Below are positions 1 through 8,600 of a DNA stretch of 64,000 bases, piece by piece. Source of the DNA: Oscillospiraceae bacterium. GTDB taxonomy: Bacteria; Bacillota; Clostridia; Oscillospirales; Oscillospiraceae. The stretch is taken from the NCBI GenBank assembly GCA_022800215.1, contig JAAWPV010000079.1:1-64000 (forward strand), written 5' to 3'. Position 1 is the stretch's first letter. Every line of letters begins with the position of its first letter. The position numbers and the translations under genes are program-made. Under the pieces are notes generated by a model, which was not told the DNA's origin, did no database searches, and saw only the letters and a list, made by a program, of their open reading frames with translations.

Positions 1-175
1 TTATAATATATATTATAAGGTAGTACGTTGCTCCACTTCCTCTCCCTTGGCTACAGATATACCTCAGAGTATAGGAAGTAGACATGTCCTCCGGCAATAC
101 CGGAGTATATAGGAAAGCCTGACTAAAAATTTGGACAGGCGTTGCTATCGAAGGTAAGTCTTTCAAAACGGCATC
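1..175. other. Intergenic or unassigned edge sequence
   Basis: No gene is supported here. Positions 1-18 are a perfect 18-base AT palindrome containing TATAAT on both strands. A 6-bp hairpin (89-94 with 100-105) lies nearby. A plus-strand frame is open from 2 to about 109 and a minus-strand frame from 85 to the edge, but both are too short to judge. Confidence 0.4.
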
Positions 176-201
176 ACCCATCGGCCATACGGCCGATGGG
201 T
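176..201 (-). terminator. Stem-loop after the 1,741-residue gene, probable terminator
   Basis: An 11-bp GC-rich stem (176-186 with 191-201) with a 4-base loop begins 13 bases after the stop codon. The T-run on the minus strand is weak: only four T, starting 8 bases past the stem. It may be a poor intrinsic terminator or an mRNA-stabilising end. Confidence 0.5.
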
Positions 202-213
202 ATGATTCGTTTA

Positions 214-3200
214 TTAGGGTGTATTGTCTCCCCCGTTGTCTACATGGTTCATATAGTCAACAGGACGGTAGAATTCTGTCAGAGACACACCCGTGGCAAT
301 GCTCCTGCGAATCAGGTTGGAATCAATGTTGTTGATGTTACGGTCATTGTTGGCATCCAAAATACGATAACGATAAAGCAGTTGATCTGCCTGAGGATAA
401 TTCGTCGCTTCTAAAGGTAGAGATGCGCTGTAACGGTCCCGAACTGCGTCGGCATCCGTCGTTGTTACGTAGACATTAGATGTAGTTTCGATGTTGGCAT
501 CCACATCCCCCTTAGGAGATAGGATGATTACAGGCCGGGTAAAGTACATCGTATGCTCTTCCCCGCCCTCTTGGTCAATATGATCCACAAAGGTATAGGT
601 CAACCGATAGATGCCGGGGCGAACTGTTTTCACATCTGCAAAGGCATCCACCAAACTAACAGGCATGACACCATCCACCACCGGAATATCTGTTTTCAGG
701 GATAGCGGAGCGGTGATCATAGTATCACTATTAAACTTGTCAGAAAGGGTCCCAGCTGCATCGTCCAACTGGTAGTAGTTATTCAAAGAAATATCAATGG
801 TACCATTTAGCAAATCACCGGCGCTGGTCTTGATCTCCTTAGCGCCCGGATCATCAAACGCTTGCCCCAAGTATACGAAGAGCACAATATCATCCTTATC
901 ATAGTTGATACCGTCCTCCCATGCCTCAGGCCAATATATATTCGTCAAGCCTTCTGCCTTTACAGGTGTATAGGAAGTTTGGAAGCGACTGCTTAAATCG
1001 AATGCTCGCTTCGCCTCCATCTTATCGGCAGGCGTGGGGAATCGAACATCATCGTTTTCAATCATGCCATAGGGGGAATTACCCGCCATGGCAACGTGGA
1101 GCGCTTCATCAGTGGGGCGCTTGGCAAAACGCACCTTGTAAATACGCTCTACCACTACATCCTTGCCATCACTATCCGGCGTGGTAAAATCGATAGGCCA
1201 CTGGTCCTTGTTGATACCGTTTGCTTTGGGACTCCGTTTGTCATAGAAAATGCGCACCGTGATAACCGCCGTCTCCCCTGCTTCTGGCGCAGCAAAAATC
1301 ATACTGCGGTGCTGGGTGGGAACTGCAGTATCTCCCGGAGTTCCGTTTGGATTTTCTGTGCTTGGCTCATTGCTGTAAACACTGGTATTGTTTGCATCGT
1401 TTCGGTTCATGGTGACCCAAGGATAGACATCTTCATTGATTCCCAAAGCATCATTGAATGCCAACAACTCCCGTAATGTCACTTCTACACCACAGAAATC
1501 ATCGTCATCATTCAAAAGGACTACATATTCGTCCCTCTGAGAATCAAACAGAACCACCTGATACATTCCGCTGTCGGTCTCCCGCAGATCACGCTCGCTA
1601 TTGGAATCCCAAACGTTACTGCCGTCATTCATTTGCCAGGCAAACGCATGGAGATCGGATAGGCGCAGTTTAGAAAGCAGCGGTTCAAAGTAATCTACAT
1701 ATACCGTCACCGAATAGTCAGGCATACCTGTGGGGAAACGGAATAGCCGTTCATCCTCAGACAAAACACCATCCGCTGTGGGGATATACTCCTCCAAATA
1801 CACTTTATCGGCTTCATTCCCGGTATTTACATTATTAATATAATAGTATACCTGGGGCTTACCATTCAGCTCCAGCAGTTCATACTCATCCTTCCGGGTA
1901 GTCAAAATCCACACCGGGGAATCTTCAGTATAAGCACCACTCACAGAAGTAGAGTCGTACGTGTCCGTCCCAGCCACAGTTGTCACACCAGCTACGAAGC
2001 CAGCAGTACCCATAGACAGATCCTCGGGCCGGACGATCAATGTCACTTCATAGACCGGCTTTTTGGTAATGGTTATCTCTGCCTCAAATGTCTTTAACCA
2101 GCCCTGGCTGCACATTACATCCAGCTTCACATCTTCATAGAAATGAGAATCAAGGCCAGTGTTATCCGGCGAAGCCAAAAGATTGGGAACATAGGAAATC
2201 TCAAAGGTGGTAGATGATCCTGCGGCCAAATTAGCTGCAGGTTGAGACAGAATGGTAAAGTAGGACTCAGAGGGCAGGATGTATATGCCCTTGATTTCAT
2301 CTGTCCCAAGGTTTGTCAGGGTAAGTGTGACCACCTGTTGATAGGTATAACCCTCTTGTTTGGTATTAAAGAGGACTCGTTGGACCTGATTGTCCGCGGT
2401 ATAACGAATACTGTCACCAAACTGTTCGTACGTCAAGCGCAAATCGGCAGGGTCAATATCCGGTTTTTCCTCTTCGCTCTGAAGTTGGACCCGTACCTTA
2501 GCCTGTCGATTAATATATGCAGAGCTTCCAGTCGGATTCTGCACCGTTCCATAACCACTATAGGTATAAGTACGTGCAAAAAGATCCGCGCCAAAGTCCA
2601 CAATCTGCCCTGCCGCCATGGTACCGGTAATCGTGGGCCACTGGTCCTGAGTACCGCCGGCCGGATCTACCTTGAATTGCCTAGTGTAGCCCGGCTCTTC
2701 GCCACTAACGGCATCATAACGTGTAACCACCCAGTCCGCCGCCTTATCCTTGGTAGCAGGTAAGGTTACCAAAGTAGACAGTCCGGCGCCGGGATAGACA
2801 GGCAACAGTCCGGCCCGGAGTCCGGTAAAGTCAAAGAGTTCAGCTTCCAGCGCTGTGCCGGTTGTACCAGGCTCCAGAATATAGCTCCTCAAATAAACGT
2901 TCATTCTGGGACGGGAATATGCGCTGATGGGATCGCTGACCATGTTGAGCGTAACCGAACTATCTGTTTTGCTGACAGTATTTTTGAGCACTTCCATGCT
3001 GAACCAGCCGCCCAAATTGATGTTGCGCCGGAGGGCTTCCCGCTGTGCAGCATAGGCATCCGTAGCGTTCAAATCACCTGGATTAATGGTAATCTGGTAC
3101 CCATTCATGTTACCCGCCCATGTCAGACCCACATTATAGCGGCCATTATAGCCGGAGTTTCCAGCGGTAAACCAGGCCGGATCAATATATGTTCCATCAG

Positions 3201-5439
3201 ATTGATACAACCTGTGTCCATCGTACTCTTTATCTTGCATGCTCTCGTACTCATGGTCGCTGTATGTACCATCCTCATTTTTCTTGCGTTTGGCCACCTC
3301 GATGGTCAAATATCCATCCTCATCACTGGGATAGGCCCGCATCTCAAAGGCTTCCGCATCGGGCCAGGAATCGTCCCAAGGCCACTCAGTCTCATCAATC
3401 AAAGTCCGTTTGGACTCCAGGGGATAATCAGATTTAGGCACCGTCAGCCAAGGGTAAGTCCGCTGGATATCTCCCCGAGTTAGGTTGCTTTCAAATTCAT
3501 ACTCTCCAATGCCAGTAGCAGCATCCACACCCACACGGTTTGTAACATCGTCGTCCTCCAAGGGCCAATGCAGTTCGGTGCCGTCCTGAGCCGTAGTCTT
3601 TACATCCTCAATAAGGTTGGGCGTCCACCCCACAGACATGGTGGGTATGACTCCAGAAATAGGCGTGACAACAGGAACCCCTCCCACAACGAAGTCTGGA
3701 GTGGCATTCAATTCCAACTTAGCCTCTTCAACCAACTGCAGGCCGGAATACCGGTAAGGCACCTCACCAATCTCATTCCAGAAGGTCAGCGCCGGCCTGT
3801 CTACGACAACATCCACCAACTCCACCCGAGTCACATTCAGTTGAATCTCCACCGGGTACGGATAAGTCTTCAATTGCTCCTCATTACTACCGGAACTGGG
3901 AATACCCACAGTCTCCAGATAAGTGAAATATTGGCTGATCGTATACCGGCCAGCTTTCGGCTCGTAGATAAACTGCTCCTCTATATCCGCGGCACCCTCG
4001 GAACCAGAGACAGTGAAAGTATAACTGTACCGGCCGTCGTTCCCCAGGCTTTCCACGCCGGGGACGAAGGCAAAGGTGCCGGTATCATCAGCCATCCACT
4101 TTTCAAATGTATAACCACCGTCAGCATTCCAAGTGAAGCGATAACCGTTGGCCTCCACCATATTATAACGAGTCACCGCACCCATGGCCGGATCATACTT
4201 CTCATACTGATCGGTGTCCTCATTATAAATATAGTCACCAGCAGGGTCTTCCACCCCACGGTATCGACTTTGTCCATCGCTGTGACGCACGTAGATGTCC
4301 CCATCAAGGGTATAACGACCGCAATCAATGAGCATTCCAGGGCCATCATTGGGCATGTCATATGCGTCAGTGGTTCCATCGCCCCAATAGATACTCGTAT
4401 CCTCCATGGCTCCACTGGCATAGGTCACCCGTACAGAGTCGGCATAATTCTGCATGACCCGGGCCAAATCGCTGACTTTACCGTCGGTAAAGGCCTGGTA
4501 GGCGTTGATAGTCAGGTCATCTTCAATCGGTTCTACGTTAAGGACAGCGTCGATAAGGTTGATGGAAATGTCCAAATTGGCATTATTTTTGTTTCCTCGA
4601 ACCAGTTGCAATGTATATCCTATCGGCGGTCTTCCCACTTTTTGCTCCAGATAGGATAAATGCCACTCCTCTGTCTCATGCTCCCGAATCAACAGAGTCA
4701 AATCAGCTGCAATTCCGTTTGTACCATTAAACTTCGCCATCAATTCCGGTAGTTTATCCGGATCTACCCGGAAGCTGATAGTGCCAATGGTAGTTTTCTC
4801 TTCTCCTGTTTGGATATAAGTCAATTCTTGAGAGTTTGCAGCCTTGGGCGCTTTTCCAATATTTCCGCCTTTGTCCAAATTCTCTACCAAATCGCTTCGC
4901 AATACCAAGTGGAGATCCATACGTTCAGAATTTGGTTGAACCGAGGCATAGCCAGTATTTGTTCCGGCAGAAGTATCCGGTCGGCCCCAGTTGAAGGGAT
5001 CGGCGCTCTGGACTTCGGTACTACCGTCTGTAGCCCCACTTACCGGCACTTCCACGGTATAGAGAGCCTCATCCGTCCTGAAAAACAGATGATACAGCGG
5101 ATCATTGTCATCACTGGTTCCCGGGTCACTGGAGTTGATATTTTTTTCTACAAGCGGGGCATTGGTTTTCCAGTCAGAGGGAACCATATACTCCGAATTA
5201 TATTGTATGGGGAGTTCCAAGGCCCGAATCTTATTCTTGTTCACATCCTTGCTGCTGACAGAAAGTTCCAGCAACGCCTGAACAGACCCGTCCGTCATAG
5301 TGCGAAGTTCAATTCCGTCAACATAAATCGTGGGCCTGTCACCGGCGCCAAGAACAAGTCCCGCAGCAAAAAGGGACGCCACCATGGCCACCGCAACCGC
5401 TCCAGAAACAAGAGCTTTACTTCTCTTTATTTTTTTCAT
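214..5439 (-). CDS. Secreted multidomain protein with signal peptide, possible cohesin-like N-terminus and dockerin-like C-terminus
   Basis: About 1,741 residues from ATG 5439 to TAA 214-216. Residues 1-32 form a Sec signal peptide: MKKIKRSK, then a long Ala/Val/Leu core ending VLGAG. The next 250 residues are a beta domain with features reminiscent of cohesins. Several beta domains I cannot name follow, with a short Tyr-rich repeat at 4050-4267. A domain with VTLTLTNLGTDEI and SSTTFEISYVP (2050-2450) looks like the choice-of-anchor D/ASH fold. The next (1685-2050), ending MPDYSVTVYVDYF, resembles a divergent InlB B-repeat. The C-terminus holds a dockerin-like pair. No catalytic motif, LPXTG or SLH domain is seen. 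It has its own promoter and lies just downstream of the giant gene, with which it shares repeat types. A structural or adhesive partner role is inferred. Confidence 0.93.
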   Translation of the reverse strand: MKKIKRSKALVSGAVAVAMVASLFAAGLVLGAGDRPTIYVDGIELRTMTDGSVQALLELSVSSKDVNKNKIRALELPIQYNSEYMVPSDWKTNAPLVEKNINSSDPGTSDDNDPLYHLFFRTDEALYTVEVPVSGATDGSTEVQSADPFNWGRPDTSAGTNTGYASVQPNSERMDLHLVLRSDLVENLDKGGNIGKAPKAANSQELTYIQTGEEKTTIGTISFRVDPDKLPELMAKFNGTNGIAADLTLLIREHETEEWHLSYLEQKVGRPPIGYTLQLVRGNKNNANLDISINLIDAVLNVEPIEDDLTINAYQAFTDGKVSDLARVMQNYADSVRVTYASGAMEDTSIYWGDGTTDAYDMPNDGPGMLIDCGRYTLDGDIYVRHSDGQSRYRGVEDPAGDYIYNEDTDQYEKYDPAMGAVTRYNMVEANGYRFTWNADGGYTFEKWMADDTGTFAFVPGVESLGNDGRYSYTFTVSGSEGAADIEEQFIYEPKAGRYTISQYFTYLETVGIPSSGSNEEQLKTYPYPVEIQLNVTRVELVDVVVDRPALTFWNEIGEVPYRYSGLQLVEEAKLELNATPDFVVGGVPVVTPISGVIPTMSVGWTPNLIEDVKTTAQDGTELHWPLEDDDVTNRVGVDAATGIGEYEFESNLTRGDIQRTYPWLTVPKSDYPLESKRTLIDETEWPWDDSWPDAEAFEMRAYPSDEDGYLTIEVAKRKKNEDGTYSDHEYESMQDKEYDGHRLYQSDGTYIDPAWFTAGNSGYNGRYNVGLTWAGNMNGYQITINPGDLNATDAYAAQREALRRNINLGGWFSMEVLKNTVSKTDSSVTLNMVSDPISAYSRPRMNVYLRSYILEPGTTGTALEAELFDFTGLRAGLLPVYPGAGLSTLVTLPATKDKAADWVVTRYDAVSGEEPGYTRQFKVDPAGGTQDQWPTITGTMAAGQIVDFGADLFARTYTYSGYGTVQNPTGSSAYINRQAKVRVQLQSEEEKPDIDPADLRLTYEQFGDSIRYTADNQVQRVLFNTKQEGYTYQQVVTLTLTNLGTDEIKGIYILPSESYFTILSQPAANLAAGSSTTFEISYVPNLLASPDNTGLDSHFYEDVKLDVMCSQGWLKTFEAEITITKKPVYEVTLIVRPEDLSMGTAGFVAGVTTVAGTDTYDSTSVSGAYTEDSPVWILTTRKDEYELLELNGKPQVYYYINNVNTGNEADKVYLEEYIPTADGVLSEDERLFRFPTGMPDYSVTVYVDYFEPLLSKLRLSDLHAFAWQMNDGSNVWDSNSERDLRETDSGMYQVVLFDSQRDEYVVLLNDDDDFCGVEVTLRELLAFNDALGINEDVYPWVTMNRNDANNTSVYSNEPSTENPNGTPGDTAVPTQHRSMIFAAPEAGETAVITVRIFYDKRSPKANGINKDQWPIDFTTPDSDGKDVVVERIYKVRFAKRPTDEALHVAMAGNSPYGMIENDDVRFPTPADKMEAKRAFDLSSRFQTSYTPVKAEGLTNIYWPEAWEDGINYDKDDIVLFVYLGQAFDDPGAKEIKTSAGDLLNGTIDISLNNYYQLDDAAGTLSDKFNSDTMITAPLSLKTDIPVVDGVMPVSLVDAFADVKTVRPGIYRLTYTFVDHIDQEGGEEHTMYFTRPVIILSPKGDVDANIETTSNVYVTTTDADAVRDRYSASLPLEATNYPQADQLLYRYRILDANNDRNINNIDSNLIRRSIATGVSLTEFYRPVDYMNHVDNGGDNTP
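285..515 (-). other. Dockerin-like C-terminal pair
   Basis: The first half starts KGDVDANIE and is degenerate, with extra residues before TTTDADAVRDRY. The second half, RILDANNDRNINNIDSNLIR, has Asp/Asn at loop positions 1, 3, 5, 9 and 12. The two halves are about 45 residues apart, closer to normal dockerin spacing than in the giant protein. About 25 residues follow to the stop. Confidence 0.65.
4050..4267 (-). repeat. Tyr-rich repeat related to those of the giant protein
   Basis: The units read EDPAGDYIYNEDTDQYEKYD, then EANGYRFTWNADGGYTF and DDTGTFAFVPG. They follow the same G-x-(Y/F)-x-(Y/F) and Y-x-x-Y-D pattern as the repeats at 40690-41150 and 10000-10270. Confidence 0.6.
4590..5340 (-). 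other. Possible cohesin-like N-terminal beta domain
   Basis: After the signal peptide the segment has ALLELSVSS, then ALELPIQYNSEYM, and later TIGTISFRVDPDKL. These match the order of cohesin elements: a first strand, a central L-x-Y-D-like strand, and a closing I-x-T-I-x-F-x-V strand. The spacing is larger than in classical cohesins and the sequence match is weak. It could equally be another Ig-like domain. Confidence 0.35.
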
Positions 5440-5454
5440 GATGGCACCCCCTTT
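5440..5454 (-). promoter_or_regulatory. Ribosome binding site deciding the start at 5439
   Basis: AAAGGGGGTG (5454-5445) lies 5 bases before ATG at 5439, one mismatch from the Bacillota optimum AAAGGAGGTG. It favours the MKKIKRSK start over the in-frame TTG at 5469, which would add ten residues ahead of the signal peptide. Confidence 0.85.
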
Positions 5455-5509
5455 TTGGGCTTTTCTCAAAATAGGCGCAGTGACACACTTTACATAATAA
5501 TACGTATAT

Positions 5510-5538
5510 ACTTTACCATTATTTCATTTTTCTGTCAA
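5510..5538 (-). promoter_or_regulatory. Sigma-A type promoter of the 1,741-residue gene
   Basis: On the minus strand TTGACA (5538-5533) is a perfect -35. A 17-base spacer ends in TGG, an extended -10 (TGn), directly before TAAAGT (5515-5510) as the -10. Transcription should begin near 5503, leaving an untranslated leader of about 60 bases. The terminator just upstream insulates it from the giant gene. Confidence 0.85.
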
Positions 5539-5585
5539 CTGTTTTCGCCCTTTTCTGCACTTCAAATTGATAAATATATCCAGCC

Positions 5586-5628
5586 AAAAAATGAATGAGC
5601 GCAGCCAACAATCAGGCTGCGCTCATTC
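5586..5628 (-). terminator. Intrinsic terminator of the giant gene
   Basis: A perfect 14-bp stem (5593-5606 with 5615-5628) closes an 8-base loop. On the minus strand the stem is followed by one A and six T (5592-5586). It begins 27 bases after the stop codon of the giant gene. The plus-strand side has no T-run, so it works in the minus direction only. Confidence 0.9.
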
Positions 5629-5655
5629 GTTCTTCCAACTATAACATCCCCGCTT

Positions 5656-8600
5656 TTAATAGGACTCCAAAACAGGACTGTACTCGTTGGTCAAATTGTT
5701 GTAGTAGAACCACTCGAACACGCTCATGCTGTAGTTGTTCAGAATCTGTTCCAGATCCCAGGAGTCTACCTTGTTATCCCGGTTAAAGTCCAGGTACTGC
5801 TGCTGCGGCAGAGTATCTGTAGCAGCCAGAGCACTTAGGTAGAGTGCCAGCATTTGGGTCCGGCTGGCTCCCAGGTTGGTCATCACAATCTGCTCCAAAA
5901 GCGTATCATTCGGGGTCTCAGGCGCCGGCACAACGACGACAGGCTCTTCGGGCTCCTCGGGCTCTTCGGGCTCTTCAGGCTCTTCAGGCTCTTCGGGCTC
6001 CTCAGGCTCGGCGGGCTCCTCAGGCTCTTCGGGCTCTTCAGGCTCCTCGGGCTCTTCAGGCTCTTCGGGCTCCTTAGGCTCGGCGGGCTCCTCAGGCTCG
6101 GCGGGCTCTTCAGGCTCGGCGGGCTCCTCAGGCTCGGCAGGCTCCTCAGGCTCAGTAGACTCCTCAATCTCAGCAGGTTCTTCGTCGTAGCTCATCAGTC
6201 CATGGGACACAACAAACTCGCTGACGACAATCGCCTCTTCCTCAACATCGGATTCCACATCCACGATTTCGTCGAGCTCTGTAGCCACAGGCTCGTCGCG
6301 CCCTGTAGTCACATCCGCGTCAACAGTCGTATCCGTTTCGTTGACTATATCGTCAACGCCCTCATCTGTCTCTGCAGGTGCAGTCACCTGGATATCGTCA
6401 TCAGACTGGATATCAGTTACCACATCATCAACCACCGGCTTACTCACAGGCTTAGCAGGCTTGACAGACTGGGTGGGTCGGCTGCTCTGAACGATCTGCC
6501 ATTCCTCCACAAGGGAAGCTCCGCTGGTCAGAGTGCTTTCGGAGGAGACAACACTTTCCACCTTCTTGCTTGCCGCATCAGGTGCGTTGTTCTTCTCGCT
6601 GCCCACACCATAGCTACCAATCAGGTAAGTGACCGGAGCTTCATGCAGGATAGAGGGAATGGTGAAGACCGCATACAGGTAACCGCTGGAATCCTGAGGC
6701 AGAATACCGTTCGCATTCACCTGGAGCAGATCTGTTCCACCAACAGGCTGGTACACATAGTGTACTGTAGTGCCCGTCTGCTGAGCCAGATCCTCAATGT
6801 CCTCGCCCACGTCAAAGGCCTTGTTGCCGTTGGCATCGAAGTAGACACCCCATTGACCGATGTTCAGGCTATCACCATTCTCCAGCCGGAATACATAGTC
6901 GGTCGGGAAGGCTCCCCACATACCGGTCTGGACTAGGATCTCCATTCTGGCCAATTCCTGATAGAGGCCATCGAACCGTCGGGCGTTCTCATCGAAGAGC
7001 TTGAAGTCTTCTCCATCCACCACACCGTCATCATTGACGTCGCCGGCAGCCATAACAGTCGGGTACAACTGATACTTGGCTTCCTCGCCGGTCAAGGTCA
7101 GGACCAGGTTATCTTCCACATAATCCAGGTAACCCTCCGAGGTGATCGCCACCATGTAGGTACCGGGCACTTCATTGGCACGACCGCCGAAGTAGTCGAG
7201 GATATCCTCAGGCATAATTTCAAAGGTGCCGTCTGCCTGGGTGTTGGTGACAAAGACCGGCGTTAAGAGACCGGCTGCCACAGCCTTCTGGAAGAGTTGA
7301 GTAAAGTTCTCTGTGCCATCCAGACCCATCAGGGCTGCTAAAGCCGCAAGCTCAGCCGCTGTGTCAGCGTCGGTCGCCATATGGCTCAGCTGCTGGTTCT
7401 GGATCTCTTCCAGCGTGTAGTAGTACATGTCGTTGCCGCCCATCATGTCTTCGCTCTTCTTGTAAAGCGTCACTAGGGCCTCGTTCTGCTCCACGCCCAT
7501 GATCTCACCCAGAATGTGGGTCCGGAACAACAGCTCGCCATCACCGGGATCGCGGTACACTGTCAGGATGTACCGACCTGTCTTACCTGTGGCTACCTCT
7601 GTCACCTCGAAGAGGAACTGCTGGCTGCCGTTCATCTTACTGGCATCCAACCGCATGGTAGCGTGCAGGGTAAGACTACCGTCTTCGGCCTCTTCAGCAG
7701 TGGCGCTGACTGCATATGTCGTCACTGTCGCAGGATCGCCGCTGTTGCTGTCATAGACCAAATCACCGTTGCTGTCATAGACCAAGCTGGCCTGCTGCGG
7801 GTGGTAGGTTACACCCAATTCACGGATAGTAACCGTATAACCCGTGGCCACCGTGGCGTTGAGCGTCAGAGTCGTGGTCAGAGTGTCTACGTTCGCGACG
7901 TAATAGATCACGTCAGGATCGTAGCCGTTGGCTGCACGCCAAGCGTCGTAATCCGAAGCGTAGAGACTGTCATCAGGCATCTTAGGCAGCGTGGTGTTGG
8001 AATCGAACACACCGTCTTCCTTCCACATAACTTCCATCTCATCGCCAGTGCCAGTGGTATCGGTGACCCAGATGTCCTCAAAGGCCCGCTCGTTGATTCG
8101 CCTGATGTGAATATCGTAAGTGCTGTTGCCCAGAGTGGTAGTACCATCACCCTCCAGTGTCACATGAAGGACACTGCAATCCTTATCTGCAGGATCCAAC
8201 GGGATGGTGATGTAGGACGGGATTCCGCTATTGGTCTGGTCCACCTCATTGAGGATGTAGTCCACACCATTGTAACGCACCCGGATCCGTTTGGTACTGG
8301 GATCCATCACACTGTTGACATTCACCGTCACATAGTCTCTGTTGGCAGGAACCGTTGTGACGTAGTAAGGATGGAGCGGTAGGAAGCCTGGCTCACCCAA
8401 AACGGAGCAATCTGTACCATTGATTCGAATCAGGTCGCGTTCGTAGCTGCTGTCCTGGCTCAATGCAGCATCGGTAGAGATCTCCCAGGTCTCACCAGCA
8501 AAGAGCTTCAAATCTTGTGCGTAACGCGGCTCACTCTGCTTCTTGCCACGGACCACCCAGACATAATAGTTAAAGGTCTTTGTGGGATCGGCCACATCAG

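Noticed and set aside
1..85. Minus-strand ATG at 85 with GGAGG before it, open to the left edge
   Set aside because: GGAGG is only two bases from the ATG, too close for normal initiation, and 28 codons are too few to judge.
5440..5469. TTG at 5469 as the start of the smaller gene
   Set aside because: The ATG at 5439 has a strong Shine-Dalgarno and a signal peptide directly after it; the extra ten codons overlap that Shine-Dalgarno.
5883..6167. Ser/Gly-, Arg- or Leu-rich small frames over the Glu/Pro tract
   Set aside because: They are other-frame readings of the 9-base repeat and have no start signals.
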